Shown here one piece after another: positions 6,359-12,801 of a DNA stretch of 13,561 bases (within the stretch, counting starts at the first letter, position 1; each line of letters starts with the position of its first letter). The notes under the pieces are model-generated. The model saw only the letters and a program-made list of their open reading frames with translations. It was not told where the DNA came from and did not search any database. The DNA comes from Opitutaceae bacterium (lineage in GTDB: Bacteria; Verrucomicrobiota; Verrucomicrobiia; Opitutales; Opitutaceae): NCBI GenBank assembly GCA_003168315.1, contig PMSP01000008.1, forward strand, positions 1 through 13,561, read 5' to 3'. The translations under genes and the position numbers were made by a program.

Positions 6359-8671
6359 TCAGAAAAGCGGCGCGTTGTTTGCGGGATCAATGAGGAGCGC
6401 CTCAAAACGCGGATCCCCGTGGAGCGTGCTGTGGACATCATGCTTCATCGCATAGACGTTGAGAAACCCGCCGGGGTCGCGCAGGAGCCGGGTATAGAGC
6501 GCGAGCGCCTTTTCCTTTTCCCCGGCATAGTCATAGACCAAGGCTCCGAACGAAGCGTAAGTGGGCGATTCCAGGGCGTCCAGCGACTCCGGAATGAGCT
6601 CAATGGAATGGTCAATCGCCTTCACAGCTTCCGCCGGGTGGCCCAGAACAATCTCCATATCGGCGTCGACCAGCCAAATGCGGGGGTTCCTGGGTTCCCG
6701 CGCAAGGCGCTTGGGCATCTCTCCCGGAATATTGCCCAGGCGGGCGAGCACCGCGGCCTTGTCACCGTCCAGGAACAGGGTTCTGGCATCCAGAACGTCC
6801 TGCTCCCAGTGCTGAAGGGGGCTGTCATCGTCGTAGGGAGACACCTGCAACAAGCGGGTGAGCTCGGCTTCGTTGCCCATGTAGCCGGCCCAGTTGATCC
6901 GCATCTGGAGCCCATCGCCGGAGGCGGCCTCCGCCGGGGTCAGACTCGCCAGGTACTCCTCCACCTCGCGTGTTGAGCCGCTTGCAAGGAAGGTGTTGAG
7001 GACCGCGAAGTACTTGAAATCCACGTGACCAGGCTTGAGCGCGTCCATCCTGCGCCAGCCCGACGACGACTCCTCGTAGCGCCGCGCCGCGTCCAGGCTT
7101 GCGATGAGGTTCTTCAGGTAGGCCGCGTTGGCGACGTCGAGGTCGACGGCGCGGCGCAGGTTGACAAGCGACTCCGCCCACCGGCCCTGCCGGCGCTGGA
7201 TGAGTCCAAGCGAGGAGAAAACGACCGCATCGTTTGGCCTCTGCTCGGCCAGCCGCTGATACTGCTCATTGGCCCGCACATAGTCGCGATGGGCATAGTA
7301 ATAGTAGTCGCCGACCTTGCCGATGACGTCGGGGTCGTCAGGCGCCAGCTGCACCGCCCGGTCAATGGCGGCCTTCGCCTTGGCCGCAAGCTCATCCGTC
7401 CCCTCATGGAAGTGGAATGCCCCGTAGGCGTAGGTATGCGCCAATTCCCCCCACGCACGCGCGAAGGAGGGATCGAGGTCCACGGCATTTTGAAGGAGCG
7501 CTATCTTCTGGTCCGCCTGGCCGGACTTGCCGTCGTCCAGGGTTCGGGCCCGGAGGTAGAGATCGTAGGCCGCCGTGTTCTCGGTGGGTCGCCGATCGAG
7601 CATGGCCTTTTCCTCGGGCGAGAGAGCCGCCTTGAGCTCGGAAGCAATGGCCTGCGCAAGCTCGGACTGTATCGCAAATATGTCGGTCAGGTCGCGGTCG
7701 TAGGCCTTGGCCCAGACGTGCTCGTCCAACGAGGCATGGATCAGCTGGCCCGTCACGCGCACCTTGTTTCCCGAGCGGCGCACGCTTCCCTCGAGTATGT
7801 ACGTGACCCCGAGTTCCGAGGCGATCTGCCCTATGGGCTTCTTGGTGTCCCGGTACTGCGCGACCGAGGTCCGTGAAACGACGCGGATCTCATGGACGAG
7901 TGCCAGGTTCGTCAGGATGTCCTCCTGGATGCCGTCGGTGAAGAACTGGTTGTCCTTGTCATCGCTCATGTTGTCAAACGGCAGGACAGCGATCGACTTG
8001 TCCTCGGCCCTTTGGGCGGCCTTCGGGGCTTCAGGCGCCGGCGCCGCGGCAACAGTCGGCGCGTGCCTGCGGGAAACCACGAAATAGGCTGCGGCGGCGA
8101 TGACGAGCCCGGCAGCGATCCCCCACGCCCAGCCGGGAATGCCGCTCCCGCCATAGGATCCGGTTGCCCTGGCATCCTGGGCCGGGCGGGGAACAGAGGC
8201 GGCGTCCCTGAGATTCCTCGGCCCCTCGAGCAGCGACCTCACGCGCTCGACGAACTGCTGGGATGGGAACGCGCCCGGCATGCGGGTCCACTGGACGCGG
8301 CGAAACTCAGCGGGCACGGAGACGGCGGAGTCAGGGGTGTCGTCCACCACGACTGGCACCAGGAACGGCACACCCTCCATCAGGAGGTGCGTCTGCTCGA
8401 CGGCCAGCTTCCACTCGAGGCGGAAGTAGCCCTTGCCGCGCTCCTCCGTGTTCCGGGATATGATCGGGAGGAAAAGGGCGCAGGCATCTATCTGCTTGCG
8501 GATCTTCTGGTCCCAAGCGTCGCCGCCCCTGAGTTCGCTCTGGTCGAACCAAACCTCGATGCCGTAGCTTCGCAAAGCCTCGGCGATGCGATTGGCGGCG
8601 GCGGTGTCCTCGCGCGCGTAGCTGAGGAAGACGGCCCTTGCGGGGCCCGCGATCTGAGTACTTTCTGCCAT
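6359..8671 (-). CDS. TIR domain / transmembrane / TolB-like / TPR protein
   Basis: From the ATG at 8669-8671 this is 770 residues. A TIR domain occupies about 13-148 (AVFLSYAREDTAAANRIAEAL, IEVWFDQSELRGG, LFLPIISRNTEE, FRLEWKLA). Glu86 in RLEWKLA stands where NADase TIR domains carry their catalytic Glu. A Pro- and Ala-rich linker and one transmembrane helix (about 180-199, GWAWGIAAGLVIAAAAYFVV) follow. Next comes a TolB N-terminal-like domain (about 225-345, KSIAVLPFDNMSDDKDNQFF, GVTYILEGSVRRSG, VWAKAYDRDLTDIF), as in CadC and adenylate-cyclase-associated regulators. Tetratricopeptide repeats run to the end (for example YDLYLRARTL, ARAWGELAHTYAYGAFHF). The topology suggests a cytoplasmic TIR with the TolB and TPR parts outside the inner membrane. 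The frame extends upstream to a GTG at 8740, but the TIR domain fits the 8671 start. It may be a signalling or stress-response protein; no partner gene is adjacent. Confidence 0.92.
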   Translation of the reverse strand: MAESTQIAGPARAVFLSYAREDTAAANRIAEALRSYGIEVWFDQSELRGGDAWDQKIRKQIDACALFLPIISRNTEERGKGYFRLEWKLAVEQTHLLMEGVPFLVPVVVDDTPDSAVSVPAEFRRVQWTRMPGAFPSQQFVERVRSLLEGPRNLRDAASVPRPAQDARATGSYGGSGIPGWAWGIAAGLVIAAAAYFVVSRRHAPTVAAAPAPEAPKAAQRAEDKSIAVLPFDNMSDDKDNQFFTDGIQEDILTNLALVHEIRVVSRTSVAQYRDTKKPIGQIASELGVTYILEGSVRRSGNKVRVTGQLIHASLDEHVWAKAYDRDLTDIFAIQSELAQAIASELKAALSPEEKAMLDRRPTENTAAYDLYLRARTLDDGKSGQADQKIALLQNAVDLDPSFARAWGELAHTYAYGAFHFHEGTDELAAKAKAAIDRAVQLAPDDPDVIGKVGDYYYYAHRDYVRANEQYQRLAEQRPNDAVVFSSLGLIQRRQGRWAESLVNLRRAVDLDVANAAYLKNLIASLDAARRYEESSSGWRRMDALKPGHVDFKYFAVLNTFLASGSTREVEEYLASLTPAEAASGDGLQMRINWAGYMGNEAELTRLLQVSPYDDDSPLQHWEQDVLDARTLFLDGDKAAVLARLGNIPGEMPKRLAREPRNPRIWLVDADMEIVLGHPAEAVKAIDHSIELIPESLDALESPTYASFGALVYDYAGEKEKALALYTRLLRDPGGFLNVYAMKHDVHSTLHGDPRFEALLIDPANNAPLF

Positions 8672-9073
8672 GAAGCGTGGAGCAACGCCGACGCTGGGGG
8701 GGCCAAAGTGTTCTGGCCAGACCAAAGCCGGTGCCCGCACATCGCCAAGCTCCCGGGATGCCCTTTCTCGTCCCCTAGGTCATCGCCCTATGGGTCCGCC
8801 CTTCAATGCACCACGCGGAGCATCCGGCCGCTTCTAGGCGCCTAGCGAGCGCCCTCCAGGTTTACCGCGCATTGCCGTACTCCAGGGAGCATCACTCCCG
8901 CGCCTATGAGCGCGCCGCGGGATGGTCGTTTGTTGTTCCTCTCTCAAGCGCGCGCGCTGTTCGTAGGAGGCCACGCGGCCGGTCCGAGTTCCTGCGCACG
9001 CTCCATCTCGAACGACCGAAAGCGTTCAGCCTACTGTCGCGGGCAAAAGCGCGAAGCGGGTACTGACGGTTCT
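8672..9073. other. Intergenic region of about 400 bp, small palindromes only
   Basis: No gene is supported here. It contains the perfect palindrome CTAGGCGCCTAG (8834-8845) and two short adjacent hairpins, GGGAG-CATCA-CTCCC (8885-8899) and CGCGC-CTATGA-GCGCG (8899-8914). Leftward it is the upstream region of the TIR gene and the downstream region of the MoaD-like gene. A five-bp hairpin CGGTT-CTTC-AACCG (9067-9080) overlaps the MoaD-like stop codon but has no U-tract after it. No promoter boxes are clear. Confidence 0.5.
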
Positions 9074-9370
9074 TCAACCGCCCGCTATGGCGCCTATAAT
9101 CAGGAACGGCTCCCTTCCATGTGCAATAGCATCGGGCAGCGGGGCATCCGGGGATTCATGAGAAACATCCTCCCCACAGGCGAAGAATCTCACAAATGCC
9201 CTTCGGTTCTGCGTGGCACGGTCCCGAATCGTGCCGCCTAACATCGGATAGGATGTCTCGATTGCGTCGAGGAGCGTGCGCTGAGTCGCCTCACCCTTCA
9301 CCTCGACGGTCACCGCGCCATTCACTCCCGCTAGAGTCTGGAGATGCGCCGGGAGCACGACCTGGATCAT
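9074..9370 (-). CDS. MoaD/ThiS-like ubiquitin-fold protein with C-terminal Gly-Gly
   Basis: This 98-residue protein matches the size and pattern of MoaD/ThiS sulfur carriers: an N-terminal beta strand (MIQVVLPAHLQTLAG), the ubiquitin-fold helix (TQRTLLDAIETSYP), then strands ending in a hydrophobic stretch and the di-glycine tail FLIIGAIAGG. The C-terminal Gly-Gly is the site that E1-like enzymes adenylate and convert to a thiocarboxylate. Its ATG overlaps the stop of the upstream beta-propeller gene (ATGA, 9367-9370), so the two are translationally coupled. No MoaE, MoaA, ThiF or ThiG gene is nearby, so a role in molybdopterin or thiamine synthesis is not suggested by context. Family call is good; partner and function are open. 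Confidence 0.88.
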   Translation of the reverse strand: MIQVVLPAHLQTLAGVNGAVTVEVKGEATQRTLLDAIETSYPMLGGTIRDRATQNRRAFVRFFACGEDVSHESPDAPLPDAIAHGREPFLIIGAIAGG

Positions 9371-10482
9371 AGGAGGGTCTGCACTTCGACCGACAGCACA
9401 GCTGGAAGATCACGAACTATCGGGACCCAGTTGTCTCCCCCGTCAGCCGACGCGTATACCTGTCCACCGGTCGTCCCGAAATATACGCCGCATGGATCAA
9501 GCGTGTCGACTGCCATCGCCTCCCGAAGCACGTTGACGAAGCAGTCTCTCTGCGGCAGCCCATTTGTAAGCGCCTCCCACTCGTTTCCACCTGTTCGATT
9601 GCGGTACACGCGTAGTTTCCCGTCTGGCGGGTAGTGCTCGGAGTCGCTTTTGATCGGAACGACATAGACAGTCTCGGGCTCGTGGGAATGGACCTCGATC
9701 GGAAACCCGAAGTCTGACGGCAGATTTCCGCTGATCTCTCGCCACGAATCGCCCGCATCGTCGCTTCGCATGACGTCCCAGTGCTTCTGCATAAAAAGCA
9801 CGTGGGGACGCGAGCTGTGCATTGCGATGCGATGAACGCAGTGTCCGACCTCGGCCGTCGGATCAGGAATGTATTCCGACCTCAACCCCCGGTTGATAGG
9901 CAGCCAGGTCAAACCTCCATCGTCCGTACGGAAAGCGCCCGCTGCCGAGATCGCTATGACTATTCGACCCGGTTGCACCGGATCCAGGAGGATGGTGTGC
10001 AGGCACATTCCGCCAGCGCCCGGCTGCCAGTGCGATCCTGAGCTGTGGCCGCGCAGACCGGAAAGCTCTAGCCATGTGGCGCCCCCGTCTGCCGAACGGA
10101 ATAGGGCTGCGTCCTCCACCCCCGCGTAGAGAACATCCGGATCGGTGAGTGAAGGCTCGATGTGCCAAACCCTCTTGAACTCCCAAGGGTGCGGTTTGCC
10201 ATCGTACCATTGATGGGTTCCGGGAATCCCATGGTAGGCGAAAGAGTTTCCTACCGGATTCCACGACCTGCCGCCGTCGTCCGTCCGCTGAATCAATTGC
10301 CCGAACCAGCCGCTGCATTGCGATGCGTAAATCCGGTCGGGATCTACAGGAGACCCCTTGACGTGATAAATCTCCCAGCCCCCGAAAAGGGGCCCTTGGA
10401 CATCCCATCGACTCCGCTTGCCATCGGAAGAAAGGATGAACGCGCCCTTTTTTGTACCTACGAGGACTCTGACGCTGCTCAT
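9367..10482 (-). CDS. Cytosolic Asp-box (BNR/sialidase-like) beta-propeller protein
   Basis: The 371-residue protein carries at least five Asp-box motifs of the S-x-D-x-G-x-T-W type: RTDDGGRSW (66-74), RSADGGATW (129-137), RTDDGGLTW (185-193), RSDDAGDSW (239-247) and ASADGGDNW (344-352). Such motifs mark beta-propellers of the sialidase/BNR/photosystem-assembly (YCF48) type. There is no signal peptide: the N-terminus (MSSVRVLVGTKKGAFIL) starts directly with a propeller strand, so it is probably cytosolic, unlike true secreted sialidases. The Arg triad of sialidases is not evident. I choose the ATG at 10480-10482, which immediately precedes the first strand. It overlaps the MoaD-like gene by 4 bp. 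A scaffold or binding role linked to the ubiquitin-like protein is an inference; automated annotation may call it sialidase or glycosyl hydrolase, which I doubt. Confidence 0.87.
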   Translation of the reverse strand: MSSVRVLVGTKKGAFILSSDGKRSRWDVQGPLFGGWEIYHVKGSPVDPDRIYASQCSGWFGQLIQRTDDGGRSWNPVGNSFAYHGIPGTHQWYDGKPHPWEFKRVWHIEPSLTDPDVLYAGVEDAALFRSADGGATWLELSGLRGHSSGSHWQPGAGGMCLHTILLDPVQPGRIVIAISAAGAFRTDDGGLTWLPINRGLRSEYIPDPTAEVGHCVHRIAMHSSRPHVLFMQKHWDVMRSDDAGDSWREISGNLPSDFGFPIEVHSHEPETVYVVPIKSDSEHYPPDGKLRVYRNRTGGNEWEALTNGLPQRDCFVNVLREAMAVDTLDPCGVYFGTTGGQVYASADGGDNWVPIVRDLPAVLSVEVQTLL

Positions 10483-10813
10483 CGTTGGTTTCTTACTTTG
10501 ATATAAGCTGTCATTCGCGATTGGTCGGGCCAGCGCACCATTTCGATTACGAAATGTCTTACAAGGTTACCCATAGTTCAAACTTTGAAGTAGACCCCCA
10601 TTCTTTTGACTAGACCCCTCAAGGATCTATTGGTGCGAGAGCCGGGAGTCGACATCGGTTTGGGCATGTTTCGTAATCAGCAGTCGTGTAATAATCTTAC
10701 TGCGTTTCCATGGAGTTATGAAAATTTCCGCTTTGAAGCAATTGGCGGGAATTGGCGCATAGCGGCACGATTTCTGACAGGAATCTGACAGGAGCCATGG
10801 TCGCAGCCCGAAA
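10483..10813. other. Intergenic region with repeats at the edge of the low-G+C block
   Basis: No gene is supported. The stretch holds a perfect hairpin CATTTCG-ATTA-CGAAATG (10539-10556); a 10-bp inverted repeat GATTACGAAA (10545-10554) / TTTCGTAATC (10669-10678); a TAGACCCC repeat with 20-bp spacing (10591-10598, 10611-10618); and a tandem TCTGACAGGA (10773-10782, 10784-10793). It lies between the RadC remnant and the start of the propeller gene, so it must include the promoter of the latter. The repeat cluster could be the scar of a mobile element, but no transposase or recombinase is visible. Confidence 0.5.
10545..10678. repeat. 10-bp inverted repeat enclosing TAGACCCC direct repeats
   Basis: GATTACGAAA (10545-10554) and TTTCGTAATC (10669-10678) are perfect reverse complements bounding 134 bp. 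Inside are two TAGACCCC copies exactly 20 bp apart, each after a TTTGA-like stretch. Repeated 20-bp-scale motifs of this kind can be transposase-binding sites at insertion-sequence ends, and the size would suit a miniature element. I see no target-site duplication outside the arms, so this remains weak. Confidence 0.3.
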
Positions 10814-10975
10814 TCAAATCAAACCCGCCTCTCGGAAAGAGTAGTAGCCTCTGCAAAGCGCATCGACGCTTCTCCTTCCAATGACGATGTGATCTAAACA
10901 AGGGATGTCGATTGCCCGCCCGGCCTCGGTAATCTGACGCGTTAACTGGATGTCGGCTGAACTCGGGCTCGGGTC
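10814..10975 (-). pseudogene. radC: radC 3' remnant (JAB domain C-terminus), fused in-frame to the lipoprotein gene
   Basis: The last 53 codons of the lipoprotein frame encode an unmistakable RadC C-terminus: DPSPSSAD, LTRQITEAGRAID, CLDHIVIG and the end YYSFREAGLI. E. coli RadC has EPSKAD, LDHIVIG and a YVSFAERGWI end at the same places. In the JAMM metal site (E, HxH, then S-x2-D) only the SSAD part is left; the HNHPSG segment and everything before it are missing, so the remnant cannot be an active JAB enzyme. The rest of radC is not in the window: the sequence where it should continue is the lipoprotein gene. Homology begins at the GAC codon 10973-10975. Confidence 0.82.
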
Positions 10976-11428
10976 TTTGCCGGCGCTTTTGAACGCGGCC
11001 TCGCTGCCAACAAAAAAGGTTTCGTATGTCTGCGGCTTCTGTCCTGCCGTTTGAGTCCCGCCGTTCGATCCCGCCCAAATCTGACCGCCGCCTCCCCAGG
11101 CGGTGCGCTTGAGCTCTACAGGTGTGGTGCCTACGTAAGCGTATTCGTCGTGTGACCAACCAAATTCGCACTTCGAGCTGGTGGCCATACGGCCATCCCC
11201 ACCAATATGGAAAACAAGTTTCCCATCGCGTTTTTGGAGCGGCGGAGCATCAGGACGCTCAAACTCGATAAGTACCCAACCGGTGTAGCCGCTCGGTATC
11301 TCATACACGCATGGAGTTCGCGCCTGGCCGCACGCGGATAGTACGGTCACAGACAGCATAGTCAGGACCCTGGATACGTAGCGCCAAAACATCGTAAATG
11401 AGGCTTCCATGGACCGGTGGTTCTTCAT
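10814..11428 (-). CDS. Lipoprotein (DUF6843-like), C-terminally fused to a RadC fragment; candidate immunity protein
   Basis: The 204-residue protein has a lipoprotein signal with lipobox LSAC (Cys33) after the hydrophobic run VLTMLSVTVLSAC. A compact domain follows (about 40-150): IPSGYTGWVLIEFERPDAPP, RDGKLVFHIGGDGRMATSS, WSHDEYAYVG, GGGGQIWAGSNGG and TYETFFVGSEAAFK. From memory this resembles DUF6843, a small domain found in bacterial lipoproteins. From residue 152 the sequence is a truncated RadC. The ATG at 11426-11428 overlaps the stop of the preceding gene (ATGA) and has no ribosome site of its own, which implies translational coupling to that gene. Internal ATGs at codons 7 and 13 would also leave a usable signal. 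The overlap and the envelope location make it a plausible immunity partner for the upstream protein, but this is inference. Whether the RadC tail disturbs folding is unknown. Confidence 0.75.
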   Translation of the reverse strand: MKNHRSMEASFTMFWRYVSRVLTMLSVTVLSACGQARTPCVYEIPSGYTGWVLIEFERPDAPPLQKRDGKLVFHIGGDGRMATSSKCEFGWSHDEYAYVGTTPVELKRTAWGGGGQIWAGSNGGTQTAGQKPQTYETFFVGSEAAFKSAGKDPSPSSADIQLTRQITEAGRAIDIPCLDHIVIGRRSVDALCRGYYSFREAGLI

Positions 11429-11961
11429 GGCGGCCAGTGCCCAAATGGATTGCTCACCGTGTTGTACAAGTTGCGCGGACCCCCGGTCTCTGGACGGCTG
11501 TAAACGCTTTGGCCGTTCACGTATACCCCGACCGAGGGAAATTGAGTCTGTGTGATGAAGCCCCCCAAGCTTCCGGTGTTTTGATTTATCACCACGACTG
11601 TGCTGTACGCAGCGGGCGGCGCGATTCCAGGCAGAAACGGGTCTGATGCTGCCCCGTTCATGATTACCTGATACACGCCCGGGGCTGTGCTGCTTTCCGA
11701 TCCCGTAAGCCCGGACGCAGATGCCTGGAGAGTGAATCCGAGGATGCTGGAAACTCCAGTTGCTGATGTCACCGTAAAAGACGCCGTTGGGTCCATCGGA
11801 TCAAAAGCGAGTGTGCTCGTTGTCCTGTAACTGCTGCTCGGGCTATCAGTCGGACCGTGATTGTCCCCTGAAAAGCCCCAGACCGATGCCGCGGCAATGT
11901 AGGTTTGAACCATGACCGTTGTCAGGAACGGGTTGTTCGGATCGACGGAGTGAGGCAACAT
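11425..11961 (-). CDS. Putative orphan toxin C-terminal module
   Basis: The 178-residue protein has no signal peptide and no enzyme family I can name with certainty. Its central part, VWGFSGDNHGPTDSPSSSYRT followed by STLAFDP, resembles a pattern seen in C-terminal modules of Rhs-type and related polymorphic toxins (F-x-G-D-N-[HR] ... S-[YR]-R-T ... V-x-D). The end YVNGQSVYSRPETGGPRNLY also fits such modules. Its frame stays open upstream of the ATG to a TGA at 12007-12009, reading ATDANSGLASLGPGD, linker-like sequence without a good start codon; this is what a detached toxin tip would show. The ATG at 11959-11961 follows a G-rich stretch only 2 nt away, so its ribosome site is poor. It lies 48 bp after the ankyrin gene and overlaps the lipoprotein gene by 4 bp. 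Confidence 0.6.
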   Translation of the reverse strand: MLPHSVDPNNPFLTTVMVQTYIAAASVWGFSGDNHGPTDSPSSSYRTTSTLAFDPMDPTASFTVTSATGVSSILGFTLQASASGLTGSESSTAPGVYQVIMNGAASDPFLPGIAPPAAYSTVVVINQNTGSLGGFITQTQFPSVGVYVNGQSVYSRPETGGPRNLYNTVSNPFGHWPP

Positions 11962-12009
11962 GTCCCCCGGCCCCAGCGAGGCCAGTCCACTGTTTGCGTC
12001 AGTTGCTCA

Positions 12010-12801
12010 TTATTGACCTCCTGGAACTTCTATTCCCTTTTTTCTCAAAACATCGATAACCCTTTCCCGCCATTGGCTCATTTCAGGCAAAGTGTGTCCC
12101 ATGGATTTAGCAATAACGTCCACAACCGATTTGCCCCATTTATTCTTTTTCGTCGGATCGGCGCCAGCCATCAGCATAACATAAGTCAAATCAAACCTAT
12201 TAGCTCTTGCAGCACAGAGCAAAGGTGTAATTCCATCGCTGTCCTGATAGTTGAGATTCGCCCCAGCCGCGATTAGTCTTTTGGGCTGCAGTGTCAGCAA
12301 GGCCGCGATGCTCGCATATATCGGTGTTTGGTTGTTATACGGATTTACCAGATTTACATTGCCTCCGTATTTGAGGGCCGTGTCCAAATACCAAATATCC
12401 TTATCCCTTGCGGCAAAAGATATCGCAGAATTGCCCGCAAACGGCAACTCCTTAGCCAGCGACGATTCTCCATCTGAGAGCTGGAGATTGGGTTCTGCCC
12501 CGTGCTGCAATAAACATTCAAACCCTCTCTTATCTTGATTCAGAAGGGCCAATATTACCAATGTCATGCCGTCCTTGCCTCGCGCATTCACATTCACGCC
12601 TTGAGCGAGAAGCTTTGTGACTACATCGGAGCGTCCGGAGGCTGCGGCCTCTGACAATGCCACAACACCCTTGTCTACAAAATAATCGGAAGGGGCCATT
12701 GCCGCCTCTACCCTGCAGCAACCACAAAAACCCGCAAGCGCGATTAAGATCCGTCGAACGCGAAAGCATCGCGACCAATGGAAATCTGAATAAACATTCA
12801 T
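12010..12801 (-). CDS. Exported ankyrin-repeat protein, likely immunity protein
   Basis: The 263-residue protein starts with a basic region and hydrophobic core (CFRVRRILIALAGFCGCCRVEAAMA), a signal peptide ending near residue 33-36; the cysteines do not make a standard lipobox. Five ankyrin-type repeats follow, at about 46-74 (ALSEAAASGRSDVVTKLLAQG), 76-107, 122-152, 155-186 (TPIYASIAALLTLQPKRLIAAG) and 188-218 (GITPLLCAARANRFDLTYVM), then a charged C-terminal helix (EMSQWRERVIDVLRKKGIEVP). Exported ankyrin proteins directly downstream of lipase effectors are known immunity proteins in several secretion systems. The ATG overlaps the stop of the lipase-like gene (ATGA, 12798-12801) and has a strong ribosome site. 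The gene ends TAA followed at once by TGA. The ankyrin call is firm; the immunity role is inferred from position and export. Confidence 0.85.
   Translation of the reverse strand: MNVYSDFHWSRCFRVRRILIALAGFCGCCRVEAAMAPSDYFVDKGVVALSEAAASGRSDVVTKLLAQGVNVNARGKDGMTLVILALLNQDKRGFECLLQHGAEPNLQLSDGESSLAKELPFAGNSAISFAARDKDIWYLDTALKYGGNVNLVNPYNNQTPIYASIAALLTLQPKRLIAAGANLNYQDSDGITPLLCAARANRFDLTYVMLMAGADPTKKNKWGKSVVDVIAKSMGHTLPEMSQWRERVIDVLRKKGIEVPGGQ

Noticed and set aside
6359..8671. TIR gene as part of a Thoeris anti-phage system
   Set aside because: There is no ThsA-like (SIR2/SLOG) gene nearby, and the TolB-TPR architecture with a membrane helix does not match ThsB.
7025..8845. Two long plus-strand frames (7025-7876, 7892-8845) opposite the TIR-TolB-TPR gene
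   Set aside because: They are shadows of the minus-strand gene, with no recognisable domain and no ribosome site.
9067..9080. Hairpin CGGTT-CTTC-AACCG at the end of the MoaD-like gene as a terminator
   Set aside because: It has only five base pairs and no U-tract on the minus strand after it.
9074..9370. MoaD-like gene as part of molybdopterin or thiamine synthesis
   Set aside because: No MoaE, MoaA, MoaC, ThiF, ThiG or ThiS-pathway gene lies nearby, and the gene is coupled to a propeller instead.
9367..10482. True sialidase
   Set aside because: It has no signal peptide and no visible Arg triad or FRIP-like motif; only the generic Asp boxes are present.
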